From contig CATQJL010000112.1 of the NCBI GenBank assembly GCA_958299035.1, forward strand, positions 85,144,636-85,208,635: a DNA stretch of 64,000 bases, given 5' to 3'. The stretch is from Cylicocyclus nassatus (taxonomy: Eukaryota > Nematoda > Chromadorea > Rhabditida > Strongylidae). Under the pieces are notes generated by a model. It was not told the DNA's origin. It was given only the letters and a program-made list of their open reading frames with translations, and did not search any database. A program made the translations under genes and the position numbers. Below, one piece after another: positions 25,701 to 40,700 of this stretch. How positions within the stretch are numbered: the first letter of the stretch is position 1; each line of letters begins with the position of its first letter.

Positions 25701-28700
25701 CGCGATTCGTGCTGTAAAGTGGTCCCTCGTAGACTTCCGATACGGGATAGTCGAGATGAGCAGGACCCTTCTTGAAGAAGCCACTGATCTTTCCACCGAG
25801 AGCCTTGGCTGCTTCAGCGATGTCGAGTGGCTCTTCTTCGGGTTTCTCTGGTTTAGGTGCCGGTTCATCAGATCTGCCACTGTGGTACACGCTCACATGA
25901 TAGGTGAGAGGCTCACCTTCGATGTCTGTCACGCGAGTTGTGCTCTCCAGTGGTCCTTCGTAGGCTGCCGTAGTAGGATAGTCGTAGTACATGTCTCTTG
26001 CAGGAACAACTTCAATAACTTCGACTGGAGCTGGTGGTGGTGCGACTGGCTCTTGAGGAATATCGGATCGGCCACTGTGATACACAGTGACGATATTGTG
26101 AATTGGCTGAGATTCGATATCTTCTCGTTTGTTCGTAGCTTCCAGTGGACCTTCGTACGGTTCTGATATTGGATAGTCAGGAATAGTTGGTCTTCTCTTG
26201 AACAGTCCAGCGATCTTGTCACCGAAGGTCTTGGCAGCATCAGCGATGTCAATTCTGGGCTCTTCTTCTGGCTTCGGCACTGGCTCATCAGATCTTCCGC
26301 TGTGGTAGACTGTGACATGATGGGTGAGTGGTTCACCTTCAATGTCAGTGACGCGATTCGTGCTGTCAAGTGGTCCCTCGTAGACTTCCGATACGGGATA
26401 GTCGAGATGAGCAGGACCCTTCTTGAAGAAGCCACTGATCTTTCCACCGAGAGCCTTGGCTGCTTCAGCGATGTCGAGTGGCTCTTCTTCGGGTTTCTCT
26501 GGTTTAGGTGCCGGTTCATCAGATCTGCCACTGTGGTACACGCTCACATGATAGGTGAGAGGCTCACCTTCGATGTCTGTCACGCGAGTTGTGCTCTCCA
26601 GTGGTCCTTCGTAGGCTGCCGTAGTAGGATAGTCGTAGTACATGTCTCTTGCAGGAACAACTGCAATAACTTCGACTGGAGCTGGTGGTGGTGCGACTGG
26701 CTCTTGAGGAATATCGGATCGGCCACTGTGATACACAGTGACGATATTGTGAATTGGCTGAGATTCGATATCTTCTCGTTTGTTCGTAGCTTCCAGTGGA
26801 CCTTCGTACGGTTCTGATATTGGATAGTCAGGAATAGTTGGTCTTCTCTTGAACAGTCCAGTGATCTTGTCACCGAAGGTCTTGGCAGCATCAGCGATGT
26901 CAATTCTGGGCTCTTCTTCTGGCTTCGGCACTGGCTCATCAGATCTTCCGCTGTGGTAGACTGTGACATGGTGGGTGAGTGGTTCACCTTCAATGTCAGT
27001 GACGCGATTCGTGCTGTTAAGTGGTCCCTCGTAGACTTCCGATACGGGATAGTCGAGATGAGCAGGACCCTTCTTGAAGAAGCCACTGATCTTTCCACCG
27101 AGAGCCTTGGCTGCTTCAGCGATGTCGAGTGGCTCTTCTTCGGGTTTCTCTGGTTTAGGTGCCGGTTCGTCAGATCTGCCACTGTGGTACACGCTCACAT
27201 GATAGGTGAGAGGCTCACCTTCGATGTCTATCACGCGAGTTGTGCTCTCCAGTGGTCCTTCGTAGGCTGCCGTAGTAGGATAGTCGTAGTACATGTCTCT
27301 TGCAGGAACAACTGCAATAACTTCGACTGGAGCTGGTGGTGGTGCGACTGGCTCTTGAGGAATATCGGATCGGCCACTGTGATACACAGTGACGATATTG
27401 TGAATTGGCTGAGATTCGATATCTTCTCGTTTGTTCGTAGCTTCCAGTGGACCTTCGTACGGTTCTGATATTGGATAGTCAGGAATAGTTGCTCTTCTCT
27501 TGAACAGTCCAGTGATCTTGTCACCGAAGGTCTTGGCAGCATCAGCGATGTCAATTCTGGGCTCTTCTTCTGGCTTCGGCACTGGCTCATCAGATCTTCC
27601 GCTGTGGTAGACTGTGACATGGTGGGTGAGTGGTTCACCTTCAATGTCAGTGACGCGATTCGTGCTGTCAAGTAGTCCCTCGTAGACTTCCGATACGGGA
27701 TAGTCGAGATGAGCAGGACCCTTCTTGAAGAAGCCACTGATCTTTCCACCGAGAGCCTTGGCTGCTTCAGCGATGTCGAGTGGCTCTTCTTCGGGTTTCT
27801 CTGGTTTAGGTGCAGGTTCGTCAGATCTGCCACTGTGGTACACGCTCACATGATAGGTGAGAGGCTCACCTTCGATGTCTATCACGCGAGTTGTGCTCTC
27901 CAGTGGTCCTTCGTAGGCTGCCGTAGTAGGATAGTCGTAGTACATGTCTCTTGCAGGAACAACTGCAATAACTTCGAATGGAGCTGGTGGTGGTGCGGCT
28001 GGCTCTTGAGGAATATCGGATCGGCCACTGTGATACACAGTGACGATATTGTGAATTGGCTGAGATTCGATATCTTCTCGTTTGTTCGTAGCTTCCAGTG
28101 GACCTTCGTACGGTTCTGATATTGGATAGTCAGGAATAGTTGGTCTTCTCTTGAACAGTCCAGTGATCTTGTCACCGAAGGTCTTGGCAGCATCAGCGAT
28201 GTCAATTCTGGGCTCTTCTTCTGGCTTCGGCACTGGCTCATCAGATCTTCCGCTGTGGTAGACTGTGACATGGTGGGTGAGTGGTTCACCTTCAATGTCA
28301 GTGACGCGATTCGTGCTGTCAAGTGGTCCCTCGTAGACTTCCGATACGGGATAGTCGAGATGAGCAGGACCCTTCTTGAAGAAGCCACTGATCTTTCCAC
28401 CGAGAGCCTTGGCTGCTTCAGCGATGTCGAGTGGCTCTTCTTCGGGTTTCTCTGGTTTAGGTGCCGGTTCGTCAGATCTGCCACTGTGGTACACGCTCAC
28501 ATGATAGGTGAGAGGCTCACCTTCGATGTCTGTCACGCGAGTTGTGCTCTCCAGTGGTCCTTCGTAGGCTGCCGTAGTAGGATAGTCGTAGTACATGTCT
28601 CTTGCAGGAACAACTGCAATAACTTCGACTGGAACTGGTGGTGGTGCGACTGGCTCTTGAGGAATATCGGATCGGCCACTGTGATACACAGTGACGATAT

Positions 28701-31700
28701 TGTGAATTGGCTGAGATTCGATATCTTCTCGTTTGTTCGTAGCTTCCAGTGGACCTTCGTACGGTTCTGATATTGGATAGTCAGGAATAGTTGGTCTTCT
28801 CTTGAACAGTCCAGTGATCTTGTCACCGAAGGTCTTGGCAGCATCAGCGATGTCAATTCTGGGCTCTTCTTCTGGCTTCGGCACTGGCTCATCAGATCTT
28901 CCGCTGTGGTAGACTGTGACATGGTGGGTGAGTGGTTCACCTTCAATGTCAGTGACGCGATTCGTGCTGTCAAGTGGTCCCTCGTAAACTTCCGATACGG
29001 GATAGTCGAGATGAGCAGGACCCTTCTTGAAGAAGCCACTGATCTTTCCACCGAGAGCCTTGGCTGCTTCAGCGATGTCGAGTGGCTCTTCTTCGGGTTT
29101 CTCTGGTTTAGGTGCCGGTTCGTCAGATCTGCCACTGTGGTACACGCTCACATGATAGGTGAGAGGCTCACCTTCAATGTCTGTCACGCGAGTTGTGCTC
29201 TCCAGTGGTCCTTCGTAGGCTGCCGTAGTAGGATAGTCGTAGTACATGTCTCTTGCAGGAACAACTGCAATAACTTCGACTGGAGCTGGTGGTGGTGCGA
29301 CTGGCTCTTGAGGAATATCGGATCGGCCACTGTGATACACAGTGACGATATTGTGAATTGGCTGAGATTCGATATCTTCTCGTTTGTTCGTAGCTTCCAG
29401 TGGACCTTCGTACGGTTCTGATATTGGATAGTCAGGAATAGTTGGTCTTCTCTTGAACAGTCCAGTGATCTTATCACCGAAGGTCTTGGCAGCATCAGCG
29501 ATGTCAATTCTGGGCTCTTCTTCTGACTTCGGCACTGGCTCATCAGATCTTCCGCTGTGGTAGACTGTGACATGGTGGGTGAGTGGTTCACCTTCAATGT
29601 CAGTGACGCGATTCGTGCTGTCGAGTGGTCCCTCGTAGACTTCCGATACGGGATAGTCGAGATGAGCAGGACCCTTCTTGAAGAAGCCACTGATCTTTCC
29701 ACCGAGAGCCTTGGCTGCTTCAGCGATGTCGAGTGGCTCTTCTTCGGGTTTCTCTGGTTTAGGTGCCGGTTCATCAGATCTGCCACTGTGGTACACGCTC
29801 ACATGATAGGTGAGAGGCTCACCTTCGATGTCTGTCACGCGAGTTGTGCTCTCCAGTGGTCCTTCGTAGGCTGCCGTAGTAGGATAGTCGTAGTACATGT
29901 CTCTTGCAGGAACAACTGCAATAACTTCGACTGGAGCTGGTGGTGGTGCAACTGGCTCTTGAGGAATATCGGATCGGCCACTGTGATACACAGTGACGAT
30001 ATTGTGAATTGGCTGAGATTCGATATCTTCTCGTTTGTTCGTAGCTTCCAGTGGACCTTCGTACGGTTCTGATATTGGATAGTCAGGAATAGTTGGTCTT
30101 CTCTTGAACAGTCCAGTGATCTTGTCACCGAAGGTCTTGGCAGCATCAGCGATGTCAATTCTGGGCTCTTCTTCTGGCTTCGGCACTGGCTCATCAGATC
30201 TTCCGCTGTGGTAGACTGTGACATGGTGGGTGAGTGGTTCACCTTCAATGTCAGTGACGCGATTCGTGCTGTCAAGTGGTCCCTCGTAGACTTCCGATAC
30301 GGGATAGTCGAGATGAGCAGGACCCTTCTTGAAGAAGCCACTGATCTTTCCACCGAGAGCCTTGGCTGCTTCAGCGATGTCGAGTGGCTCTTCTTCGGGT
30401 TTCTCTGGTTTAGGTGCCGGTTCATCAGATCTGCCACTGTGGTACACGCTCACATGATAGGTGAGAGGCTCACCTTCGATGTCTGTCACGCGAGTTGTGC
30501 TCTCCAGTGGTCCTTCGTAGGCTGCGGTAGTAGGATAGTCGTAGTACATGTCTCTTGCAGGAACAACTGCAATAACTTCGACTGGAGCTGGTGGTGGTGC
30601 GACTGGCTCTTGAGGAATATCGGATCGGCCACTGTGATACACAGTGACGATATTGTGAATTGGCTGAGATTCGATATCTTCTCGTTTGTTCGTAGCTTCC
30701 AGTGGACCTTCGTACGGTTCTGAAATTGGATAGTCAGGAATAGTTGGTCTTCTCTTGAACAGTCCAGTGATCTTGTCACCGAAGGTCTTGGCAGCATCAG
30801 CGATGTCAATTCTGGGCTCTTCTTCTGGCTTCGGCACTGGCTCATCAGATCTTCCGCTGTGGTAGACTGTGACATGGTGGGTGAGTGGTTCACCTTCAAT
30901 GTCAGTGACGCGATTCGTGCTGTCAAGTGGTCCCTCGTAGACTTCCGATACAGGATAGTCGAGATGAGCAGGACCCTTCTTGAAGAAGCCACTGATCTTT
31001 CCACCGAGAGCCTTGGCTGCTTCAGCGATGTCGAGTGGCTCTTCTTCGGGTTTCTCTGGTTTAGGTGCCGGTTCATCAGATCTGCCACTGTGGTACACGC
31101 TCACATGATAGGTGAGAGGCTCACCTTCGATGTCTGTCACGCGAGTTGTGCTCTCCAGTGGTCCTTCGTAGGCTGCGGTAGTAGGATAGTCGTAGTACAT
31201 GTCTCTTGCAGGAACAACTGCAATAACTTCGACTGGAGCTGGTGGTGGTGCGACTGGCTCTTGAGGAATATCGGATCGGCCACTGTGATACACAGTGACG
31301 ATATTGTGAATTGGCTGAGATTCGATATCTTCTCGTTTGTTCGTAGCTTCCAGTGGACCTTCGTACGGTTCTGAAATTGGATAGTCAGGAATAGTTGGTC
31401 TTCTCTTGAACAGTCCAGTGATCTTGTCACCGAAGATCTTGGCAGCATCAGCGATGTCAATTCTGGGCTCTTCTTCTGGCTTCGGCACTGGCTCATCAGA
31501 TCTTCCGCTGTGGTAGACTGTGACATGGTGGGTGAGTGGTTCACCTTCAATGTCAGTGACGCGATTCGTGCTGTCAAGTGGTCCCTCGTAGACTTCCGAT
31601 ACGGGATAGTCGAGATGAGCAGGACCCTTCTTAAAGAAGCCACTGATCTTTCCACCGAGAGCCTTGGCTGCTTCAGCGATGTCGAGTGGCTCTTCTTCGG

Positions 31701-34700
31701 GTTTCTCTGGTTTAGGTGCCGGTTCGTCAGATCTGCCACTGTGGTACACGCTCACATGATAGGTGAGAGGCTCACCTTCGATGTCTGTCACGCGAGTTGT
31801 GCTCTCCAGTGGTCCTTCGTAGGCTGCCGTAGTAGGATAGTCGTAGTACATGTCTCTTGCAGGAACAACTGCAATAACTTCGACTGGAGCTGGTGGTGGT
31901 GCGACTGGCTCTTGAGGAATATCGGATCGGCCACTGTGATACACAGTGACGATATTGTGAATTGGCTGAGATTCGATATCTTCTCGTTTGTTCGTAGCTT
32001 CCAGTGGACCTTCGTACCGTTCTGATATTGGATAGTCAGGAATAGTTGGTCTTCTCTTGAACAGTCCAGTGATCTTGTCACCGAAGGTCTTGGCAGCATC
32101 AGCGATGTCAATTCTGGGCTCTTCTTCTGGCTTCGGCACTGGCTCATCAGATCTTCCGCTGTGGTAGACTGTGACATGGTGGGTGAGTGGTTCACCTTCA
32201 ATGTCAGTGACGCGATTCGTGCTGTCAAGTGGTCCCTCGTAGACTTCTGATACGGGATAGTCGAGATGAGCAGGACCCTTCTTGAAGAAGCCACTGATCT
32301 TTCCACCGAGAGCCTTGGCTGCTTCAGCGATGTCGAGTGGCTCTTCTTCGGGTTTCTCTGGTTTAGGTGCCGGTTCGTCAGATCTGCCACTGTGGTACAC
32401 GCTCACATGATAGGTGAGAGGCTCACCTTCGATGTCTGTCACGCGAGTTGTGCTCTCCAGTGGTCCTTCGTAGGCTGCCGTAGTAGGATAGTCGTAGTAC
32501 ATGTCTCTTGCAGGAACAACTGCAATAACTTCGACTGGAGCTGGTGGTGGTGCGACTGGCTCTTGAGGAATATCGGATCGGCCACTGTGATACACAGTGA
32601 CGATATTGTGAATTGGCTGAGATTCGATATCTTCTCGTTTGTTCGTAGCTTCCAGTGGACCTTCGTACGGTTCTGAAATTGGATAGTCAGGAATAGTTGG
32701 TCTTCTCTTGAACAGTCCAGTGATCCTGTCACCGAAGGTCTTGGCAGCATCAGCGATGTCAATTCTGGGCTCTTCTTCTGGCTTCGGCACTGGCTCATCA
32801 GATCTTCCGCTGTGGTAGACTGTGACATGATGGGTGAGTGGTTCACCTTCAATGTCAGTGACGCGATTCGTGCTGTCAAGTGGTCCCTCGTAGACTTCCG
32901 ATACGGGATAGTCGAGATGAGCAGGACCCTTCTTGAAGAAGCCACTGATCTTTCCACCGAGAGCCTTGGCTGCTTCAGCGATGTCGAGTGGCTCTTCTTC
33001 GGGTTTCTCTGGTTTAGGTGCCGGTTCATCAGATCTGCCACTGTGGTACACGCTCACATGATAGGTGAGAGGCTCACCTTCGATGTCTGTCACGCGAGTT
33101 GTGCTCTCCAGTGGTCCTTCGTAGGCTGCCGTAGTAGGATAGTCGTAGTACATGTCTCTTGCAGGAACAACTGCAATAACTTCGACTGGAGCTGGTGGTG
33201 GTGCGACTGGCTCTTGAGGAATATCGGATCGGCCACTGTGATACACAGTGACGATATTGTGAATTGGCTGAGATTCGATATCTTCTCGTTTGTTCGTAGC
33301 TTCCAGTGGACCTTCATACGGTTCTGATATTGGATAGTCAGGAATAGTTGGTCTTCTCTTGAACAGTCCAGTGATCTTATCACCGAAGGTCTTGGCAGCA
33401 TCAGCGATGTCAATTCTGGGCTCTTCTTCTGGCTTCGGCATTGGCTCATCAGATCTTCCGCTGTGGTAGACTGTGACATGGTGGGTGAGTGGTTCACCTT
33501 CAATGTCAGTGACGCGATTCGTGCTGTCAAGTGGTCCCTCGTAGACTTCCGATACGGGATAGTCGAGATGAGCAGGACCCTTCTTGAAGAAGCCACTGAT
33601 CTTTCCACCGAGAGCCTTGGCTGCTTCAGCGATGTCGAGTGGCTCTTCTTCGGGTTTCTCTGGTTTAGGTGCCGGTTCATCAGATCTGCCACCGTGGTAC
33701 ACGCTCACATGATAGGTGAGAGGCTCACCTTCGATGTCTGTCACGCGAGTTGTGCTCTCCAGTGGTCCTTCGTAGGCTGCCGTAGTAGGATAGTCGTAGT
33801 ACATGTCTCTTGCAGGAACAACTGCAATAACTTCGACTGGAGCTGGTGGTGGTGCGACTGGCTCTTGAGGAATATCGGATCGGCCACTGTGATACACAGT
33901 CACGATATTGTGAATTGGCTGAGATTCGATATCTTCTCGTTTGTTCGTAGCTTCCAGTGGACCTTCGTACGGTTCTGAAATTGGATAGTCAGGAATAGTT
34001 GGTCTTCTCTTGAACAGTCCAGTGATCTTGTCACCGAAGGTCTTGGCAGCATCAGCGATGTCAATTCTGGGCTCTTCTTCTGGCTTCGGCACTGGCTCAT
34101 CAGATCTTCCGCTGTGGTAGACTGTGACATGGTGGGTGAGTGGTTCACCTTCAATGTCAGTGACGCGATTCGTGCTGTCAAGTGGTCCCTCGTAGACTTC
34201 CGATACGGGATAGTCGAGATGAGCAGGACCCTTCTTGAAGAAGCCACTGATCTTTCCACCGAGAGCCTTGGCTGCTTCAGCGATGTCGAGTGGCTCTTCT
34301 TCGGGTTTCTCTGGTTTAGGTGCCGGTTCGTCAGATCTGCCACTGTGGTACACGCTCACATAATAGGTGAGAGGCTCACCTTCGATGTCTGTCACGCGAG
34401 TTGTGCTCTCCAGTGGTCCTTCGTAGGCTGCCGTAGTAGGATAGTCGTAGTACATGTCTCTTGCAGGAACAACTGCAATAACTTCGACTGGAGCTGGTGG
34501 TGGTGCGACTGGCTCTTGAGGAATATCGGATCGGCCACTGTGATACACAGTGACTATATTGTGAATTGGCTGAGATTCGATATCTTCTCGTTTGTTCGTA
34601 GCTTCCAGTGGACCTTTGTACGGTTCTGATATTGGATAGTCAGGAATAGTTGGTCTTCTCTTGAACAGTCCAGTGATCTTGTCACCGAAGGTCTTGGCAG

Positions 34701-37700
34701 CATCAGCGATGTCAATTCTGGGCTCTTCTTCTGGCTTCGGCACTGGCTCATCAGATCTTCCGCTGTGGTAGACTGTGACATGGTGGGTGAGTGGTTCACC
34801 TTCAATGTCAGTGACGCGATTCGTGCTGTCAAGTGGTCCCTCGTAGACTTCCGATACGGGATAGTCGAGATGAGCAGGACCCTTCTTGAAGAATCCACTG
34901 ATCTTTCCACCGAGAGCCTTGGCTGCTTCAGCGATGTCGAGTGGCTCTTCTTCGGGTTTCTCTGGTTTAGGTGCCGGTTCATCAGATCTGCCACTGTGGT
35001 ACACGCTCACATGATAGGTGAGAGGCTCACCTTCGATGTCTGTCACGCGAGTTGTGCTCTCCAGTGGTCCTTCGTAGGCTGCCGTAGTAGGATAGTCGTA
35101 GTACATGTCTCTTGCAGGAACAACTGCAATAACTTCGACTGGAGCTGGTGGTGGTGCGACTGGCTCTTGAGGAATATCGGATCGGCCACTGTGATACACA
35201 GTGACGATATTGTGAATTGGCTGAGATTCGATATCTTCTCGTTTGTTCGTAGCTTCCAGTGGACCTTCGTACGGTTCTGAAATTGGATAGTCAGGAATAG
35301 TTGGTCTTCTCTTGAACAGTCCAGTGATCTTGTCACCGAAGGTCTTGGCAGCATCAGCGATGTCAATTCTGGGCTCTTCTTCTGGCTTCGGCACTGGCTC
35401 ATCAGATCTTCCGCTGTGGTAGACTGTGACATGGTGGGTGAGTGGTTCACCTTCAATGTCAGTGACGCGATTCGTGCTGTCAAGTGGTCCCTCGTAGACT
35501 TCCGATACGGGATAGTCGAGATGAGCAGGACCCTTCTTGAAGAAGCCACTGATCTTTCCACCGAGAGCCTTGGCTGCTTCAGCGATGTCGAGTGGCTCTT
35601 CTTCGGGTTTCTCTGGTTTAGGTGCCGGTTCGTCAGATCTGCCACTGTGGTACACGCTCACATAATAGGTGAGAGGCTCACCTTCGATGTCTGTCACGCG
35701 AGTTGTGCTCTCCAGTGGTCCTTCGTAGGCTGCCGTAGTAGGATAGTCGTAGTACATGTCTCTTGCAGGAACAACTGCAATAACTTCGACTGGAGCTGGT
35801 GGTGGTGCGACTGGCTCTTGAGGAATATCGGATCGGCCACTGTGATACACAGTGACTATATTGTGAATTGGCTGAGATTCGATATCTTCTCGTTTGTTCG
35901 TAGCTTCCAGTGGACCTTTGTACGGTTCTGATATTGGATAGTCAGGAATAGTTGGTCTTCTCTTGAACAGTCCAGTGATCTTGTCACCGAAGGTCTTGGC
36001 AGCATCAGCGATGTCAATTCTGGGCTCTTCTTCTGGCTTCGGCACTGGCTCATCAGATCTTCCGCTGTGGTAGACTGTGACATGGTGGGTGAGTGGTTCA
36101 CCTTCAATGTCAGTGACGCGATTCGTGCTGTCAAGTGGTCCCTCGTAGACTTCCGATACGGGATAGTCGAGATGAGCAGGACCCTTCTTGAAGAATCCAC
36201 TGATCTTTCCACCGAGAGCCTTGGCTGCTTCAGCGATGTCGAGTGGCTCTTCTTCGGGTTTCTCTGGTTTAGGTGCCGGTTCATCAGATCTGCCACTGTG
36301 GTACACGCTCACATGATAGGTGAGAGGCTCACCTTCGATGTCTGTCACGCGAGTTGTGCTCTCCAGTGGTCCTTCGTAGGCTGCCGTAGTAAGATAGTCG
36401 TAGTACATGTCTCTTGCAGGAACAACTGCAATAACTTCGACTGGAGCTGGTGGTGGTGCGACTGGCTCTTGAGGAATATCGGATCGGCCACTGTGATACA
36501 CAGTGACGATATTGTGAATTGGCTGAGATTCGATATCTTCTCGTTTGTTCGTAGCTTCCAGTGGACCTTCGTACGGTTCTGAAATTGGATAGTCAGGAAT
36601 AGTTGGTCTTCTCTTGAACAGTCCAGTGATCTTGTCACCGAAGGTCTTGGCAGCATCAGCGATGTCAATTCTGGGCTCTTCTTCTGGCTTCGGCACTGGC
36701 TCATCAGATCTTCCGCTGTGGTAGACTGTGACATGGTGGGTGAGTGGTTCACCTTCAATGTCAGTGACGCGATTCGTGCTGTCAAGTGGTCCCTCGTAGA
36801 CTTCCGATACGGGATAGTCGAGATGAGCAGGACCCTTCTTGAAGAAGCCACTGATCTTTCCACCGAGAGCCTTGGCTGCTTCAGCGATGTCGAGTGGCTC
36901 TTCTTCGGGTTTCTCTGGTTTAGGTGCCGGTTCGTCAGATCTGCCACTGTGGTACACGCTCACATGATAGGTGAGAGGCTCACCTTCGATGTCTGTCACG
37001 CGAGTTGTGCTCTCCAGTGGTCCTTCGTAGGCTGCCGTAGTAGGATAGTCGTAGTACATGTCTCTTGCAGGAACAACTGCAATAACTTCGACTGGAGCTG
37101 GTGGTGGTGCGACTGGCTCTTGAGGAATATCGGATCGGCCACTGTGATACACAGTGACGATATTGTGAATTGGCTGAGATTCGATATCTTCTCGTTTGTT
37201 CGTAGCTTCCAGTGGACCTTCATACGGTTCTGATATTGGATAGTCAGGAATAGTTGGTCTTCTCTTGAACAGTCCAGTGATCTTATCACCGAAGGTCTTG
37301 GCAGCATCAGCGATGTCAATTCTGGGCTCTTCTTCTGGCTTCGGCATTGGCTCATCAGATCTTCCGCTGTGGTAGACTGTGACATGGTGGGTGAGTGGTT
37401 CACCTTCAATGTCAGTGACGCGATTCGTGCTGTCAAGTGGTCCCTCGTAGACTTCCGATACGGGATAGTCGAGATGAGCAGGACCCTTCTTGAAGAAGCC
37501 ACTGATCTTTCCACCGAGAGCCTTGGCTGCTTCAGCGATGTCGAGTGGCTCTTCTTCGGGTTTCTCTGGTTTAGGTGCCGGTTCGTCAGATCTGCCACTG
37601 CGGTACACGCTCACATGATAGGTGAGAGGCTCACCTTCGATGTCTGTCACGCGAGTTGTGCTCTCCAGTGGTCCTTCGTAGGCTGCCGTAGTAGGATAGT

Positions 37701-40700
37701 CGTAGTACATGTCTCTTGCAGGAACAACTGCAATAACTTCGACTGGAGCTGGTGGTGGTGCGACTGGCTCTTGAGGAATATCGGATCGGCCACTGTGATA
37801 CACAGTGACGATATTGTGAATTGGCTGAGATTCGATATCTTCTCGTTTGTTCGTAGCTTCCAGTGGACCTTCATACGGTTCTGATATTGGATAGTCAGGA
37901 ATAGTTGGTCTTCTCTTGAACAGTCCAGTGATCTTATCACCGAAGGTCTTGGCAGCATCAGCGATGTCAATTCTGGGCTCTTCTTCTGGCTTCGGCATTG
38001 GCTCATCAGATCTTCCGCTGTGGTAGACTGTGACATGGTGGGTGAGTGGTTCACCTTCAATGTCAGTGACGCGATTCGTGCTGTCAAGTGGTCCCTCGTA
38101 GACTTCCGATACGGGATAATCGAGATGAGCAGGACCCTTCTTGAAGAAGCCACTGATCTTTCCACCGAGAGCCTTGGCTGCTTCAGCGATGTCGAGTGGC
38201 TCCTCTTCGAGTTTCTCTGGTTTAGGTGCCGGTTCATCAGATCTGCCACTGTGGTACACGCTCACATGATAGGTGAGAGGCTCACCTTCGATGTCTGTCA
38301 CGCGAGTTGTGCTCTCCAGTGGTCCTTCGTAGGCTGCCGTAGTAGGATAGTCGTAGTACATGTCTCTTGCAGGAACAACTGCAATAACTTCGACTGGAGC
38401 TGGTGGTGGTGCGACTGGCTCTTGAGGAATATCGGATCGGCCACTGTGATACACAGTGACGATATTGTGAATTGGCTGAGATTCGATATCTTCTCGTTTG
38501 TTCGTAGCTTCCAGTGGACCTTCGTACGGTTCTGATATTGGATAGTCAGGAATAGTTGGTCTTCTCTTGAACAGTCCAGTGATCTTGTCACCGAAGGTCT
38601 TGGCAGCATCAGCGATGTCAATTCTGGGCTCTTCTTCTGGCTTCGGCACTGGCTCATCAGATCTTCCGCTGTGGTAGACTGTGACATGGTGGGTGAGTGG
38701 TTCACCTTCAATGTCAGTGACGCGATTCGTGCTGTCAAGTGGTCCCTCGTAGACTTCCGATACGGGATAGTCGAGATGAGCAGGACCCTTCTTGAAAAAG
38801 CCACTGATCTTTCCACCGAGAGCCTTGGCTGCTTCAGCGATGTCGAGTGGCTCTTCTTCGGGTTTCTCTGGTTTAGGTGCCGGTTCGTCAGATCTGCCAC
38901 TGTGGTACACGCTCACATGATAGGTGAGAGGCTCACCTTCGATGTCTGTCACGCGAGTTGTGCTCTCCAGTGGTCCTTCGTAGGCTGCCGTAGTAGGATA
39001 GTCGTAGTACATGTCTCTTGCAGGAACAACTGCAATAACTTCGACTGGAGCTGGTGGTGGTGCGACTGGCTCTTGAGGAATATCGGATCGGCCACTGTGA
39101 TACACAGTGACGATATTGTGAATTGGCTGAGATTCGATATCTTCTCGTTTGTTCGTAGCTTCCAGTGGACCTTCGTACGGTTCTGATATTGGATAGTCAG
39201 GAATAGTTGGTCTTCTCTTGAACAGTCCAGTGATCTTGTCACCGAAGGTCTTGGCAGCATCAGCGATGTCAATTCTGGGCTCTTCTTCTGGCTTCGGCAT
39301 TGGCTCATCAGATCTTCCGCTGTGGTAGACTGTGACATGGTGGGTGAGTGGTTCACCTTCAATGTCAGTGACGCGATTCGTGCTGTCAAGTGGTCCCTCG
39401 TAGACTTCCGATACGGGATAGTCGAGATGAGCAGGACCCTTCTTGAAGAAGCCACTGATCTTTCCACCGAGAGCCTTGGCTGCTTCAGCGATGTCGAGTG
39501 GCTCTTCTTCGGGTTTCTCTGGTTTAGGTGCCGGTTCATCAGATCTGCCACTGTGGTACACGCTCACATGATAGGTGAGAGGCTCACCTTCGATGTCTGT
39601 CACGCGAGTTGTGCTCTCCAGTGGTCCTTCGTAGGCTGCCGTAGTAGGATAGTCGTAGTACATGTCTCTTGCAGGAACAACTGCAATAACTTCGACTGGA
39701 GCTGGTGGTGGTGCGACTGGCTCTTGAGGAATATCGGATCGGCCACTGTGATACACAGTGACGATATTGTGAATTGGCTGAGATTCGATATCTTCTCGTT
39801 TGTTCGTAGCTTCCAGTGGACCTTCGTACGGTTCTGAAATTGGATAGTCAGGAATAGTTGGTCTTCTCTTGAACAGTCCAGTGATCTTGTCACCGAAGGT
39901 CTTGGCAGCATCAGCGATGTCAATTCTGGGCTCTTCTTCTGGCTTCGGCATTGGCTCATCAGATCTTCCGCTGTGGTAGACTGTGACATGGTGGGTGAGT
40001 GGTTCACCTTCAATGTCAGTGACGTGATTCGTGCTGTCAAGTGGTCCCTCGTAGACTTCCGATACGGGATAGTCGAGATGAGCAGGACCCTTCTTGAAGA
40101 AGCCACTGATCTTTCCACCGAGAGCCTTGGCTGCTTCAGCGATGTCGAGTGGCTCTTCTTCGGGTTTCTCTGGTTTAGGTGCCGGTTCATCAGATCTGCC
40201 ACTGTGGTACACGCTCACATGATAGGTGAGAGGCTCACCTTCGATGTCTGTCACGCGAGTTGTGCTCTCCAGTGGTCCTTCGTAGGCTGCCGTTGTAGGA
40301 TAGTCGTAGTACATGTCTCTTGCAGGAACAATTGCAATAACTTCGACTGGAGCTGGTGGTGGTGCGACTGGCTCTTGAGGAATATCGGATCGGCCACTGT
40401 GATACACAGTGACGATATTGCGAATTGGCTGAGATTCGATATCTTCTCGTTTGTTCGTAGCTTCCAGTGGACCTTCGTACGGTTCTGAAATTGGATAGTC
40501 AGGAATAGTTGGTCTTCTCTTGAACAGTCCAGTGATCTTGTCACCGAAGGTCTTGGCAGCATCAGCGATGTCAATTCTGGGCTCTTCTTCTGGCTTCGGC
40601 ATTGGCTCATCAGATCTTCCGCTGTGGTAGACTTTGACATGGTGGGTGAGTGGTTCACCTTCAATGTCAGTGACGCGATTCGTGCTGTCAAGTGGTCCCT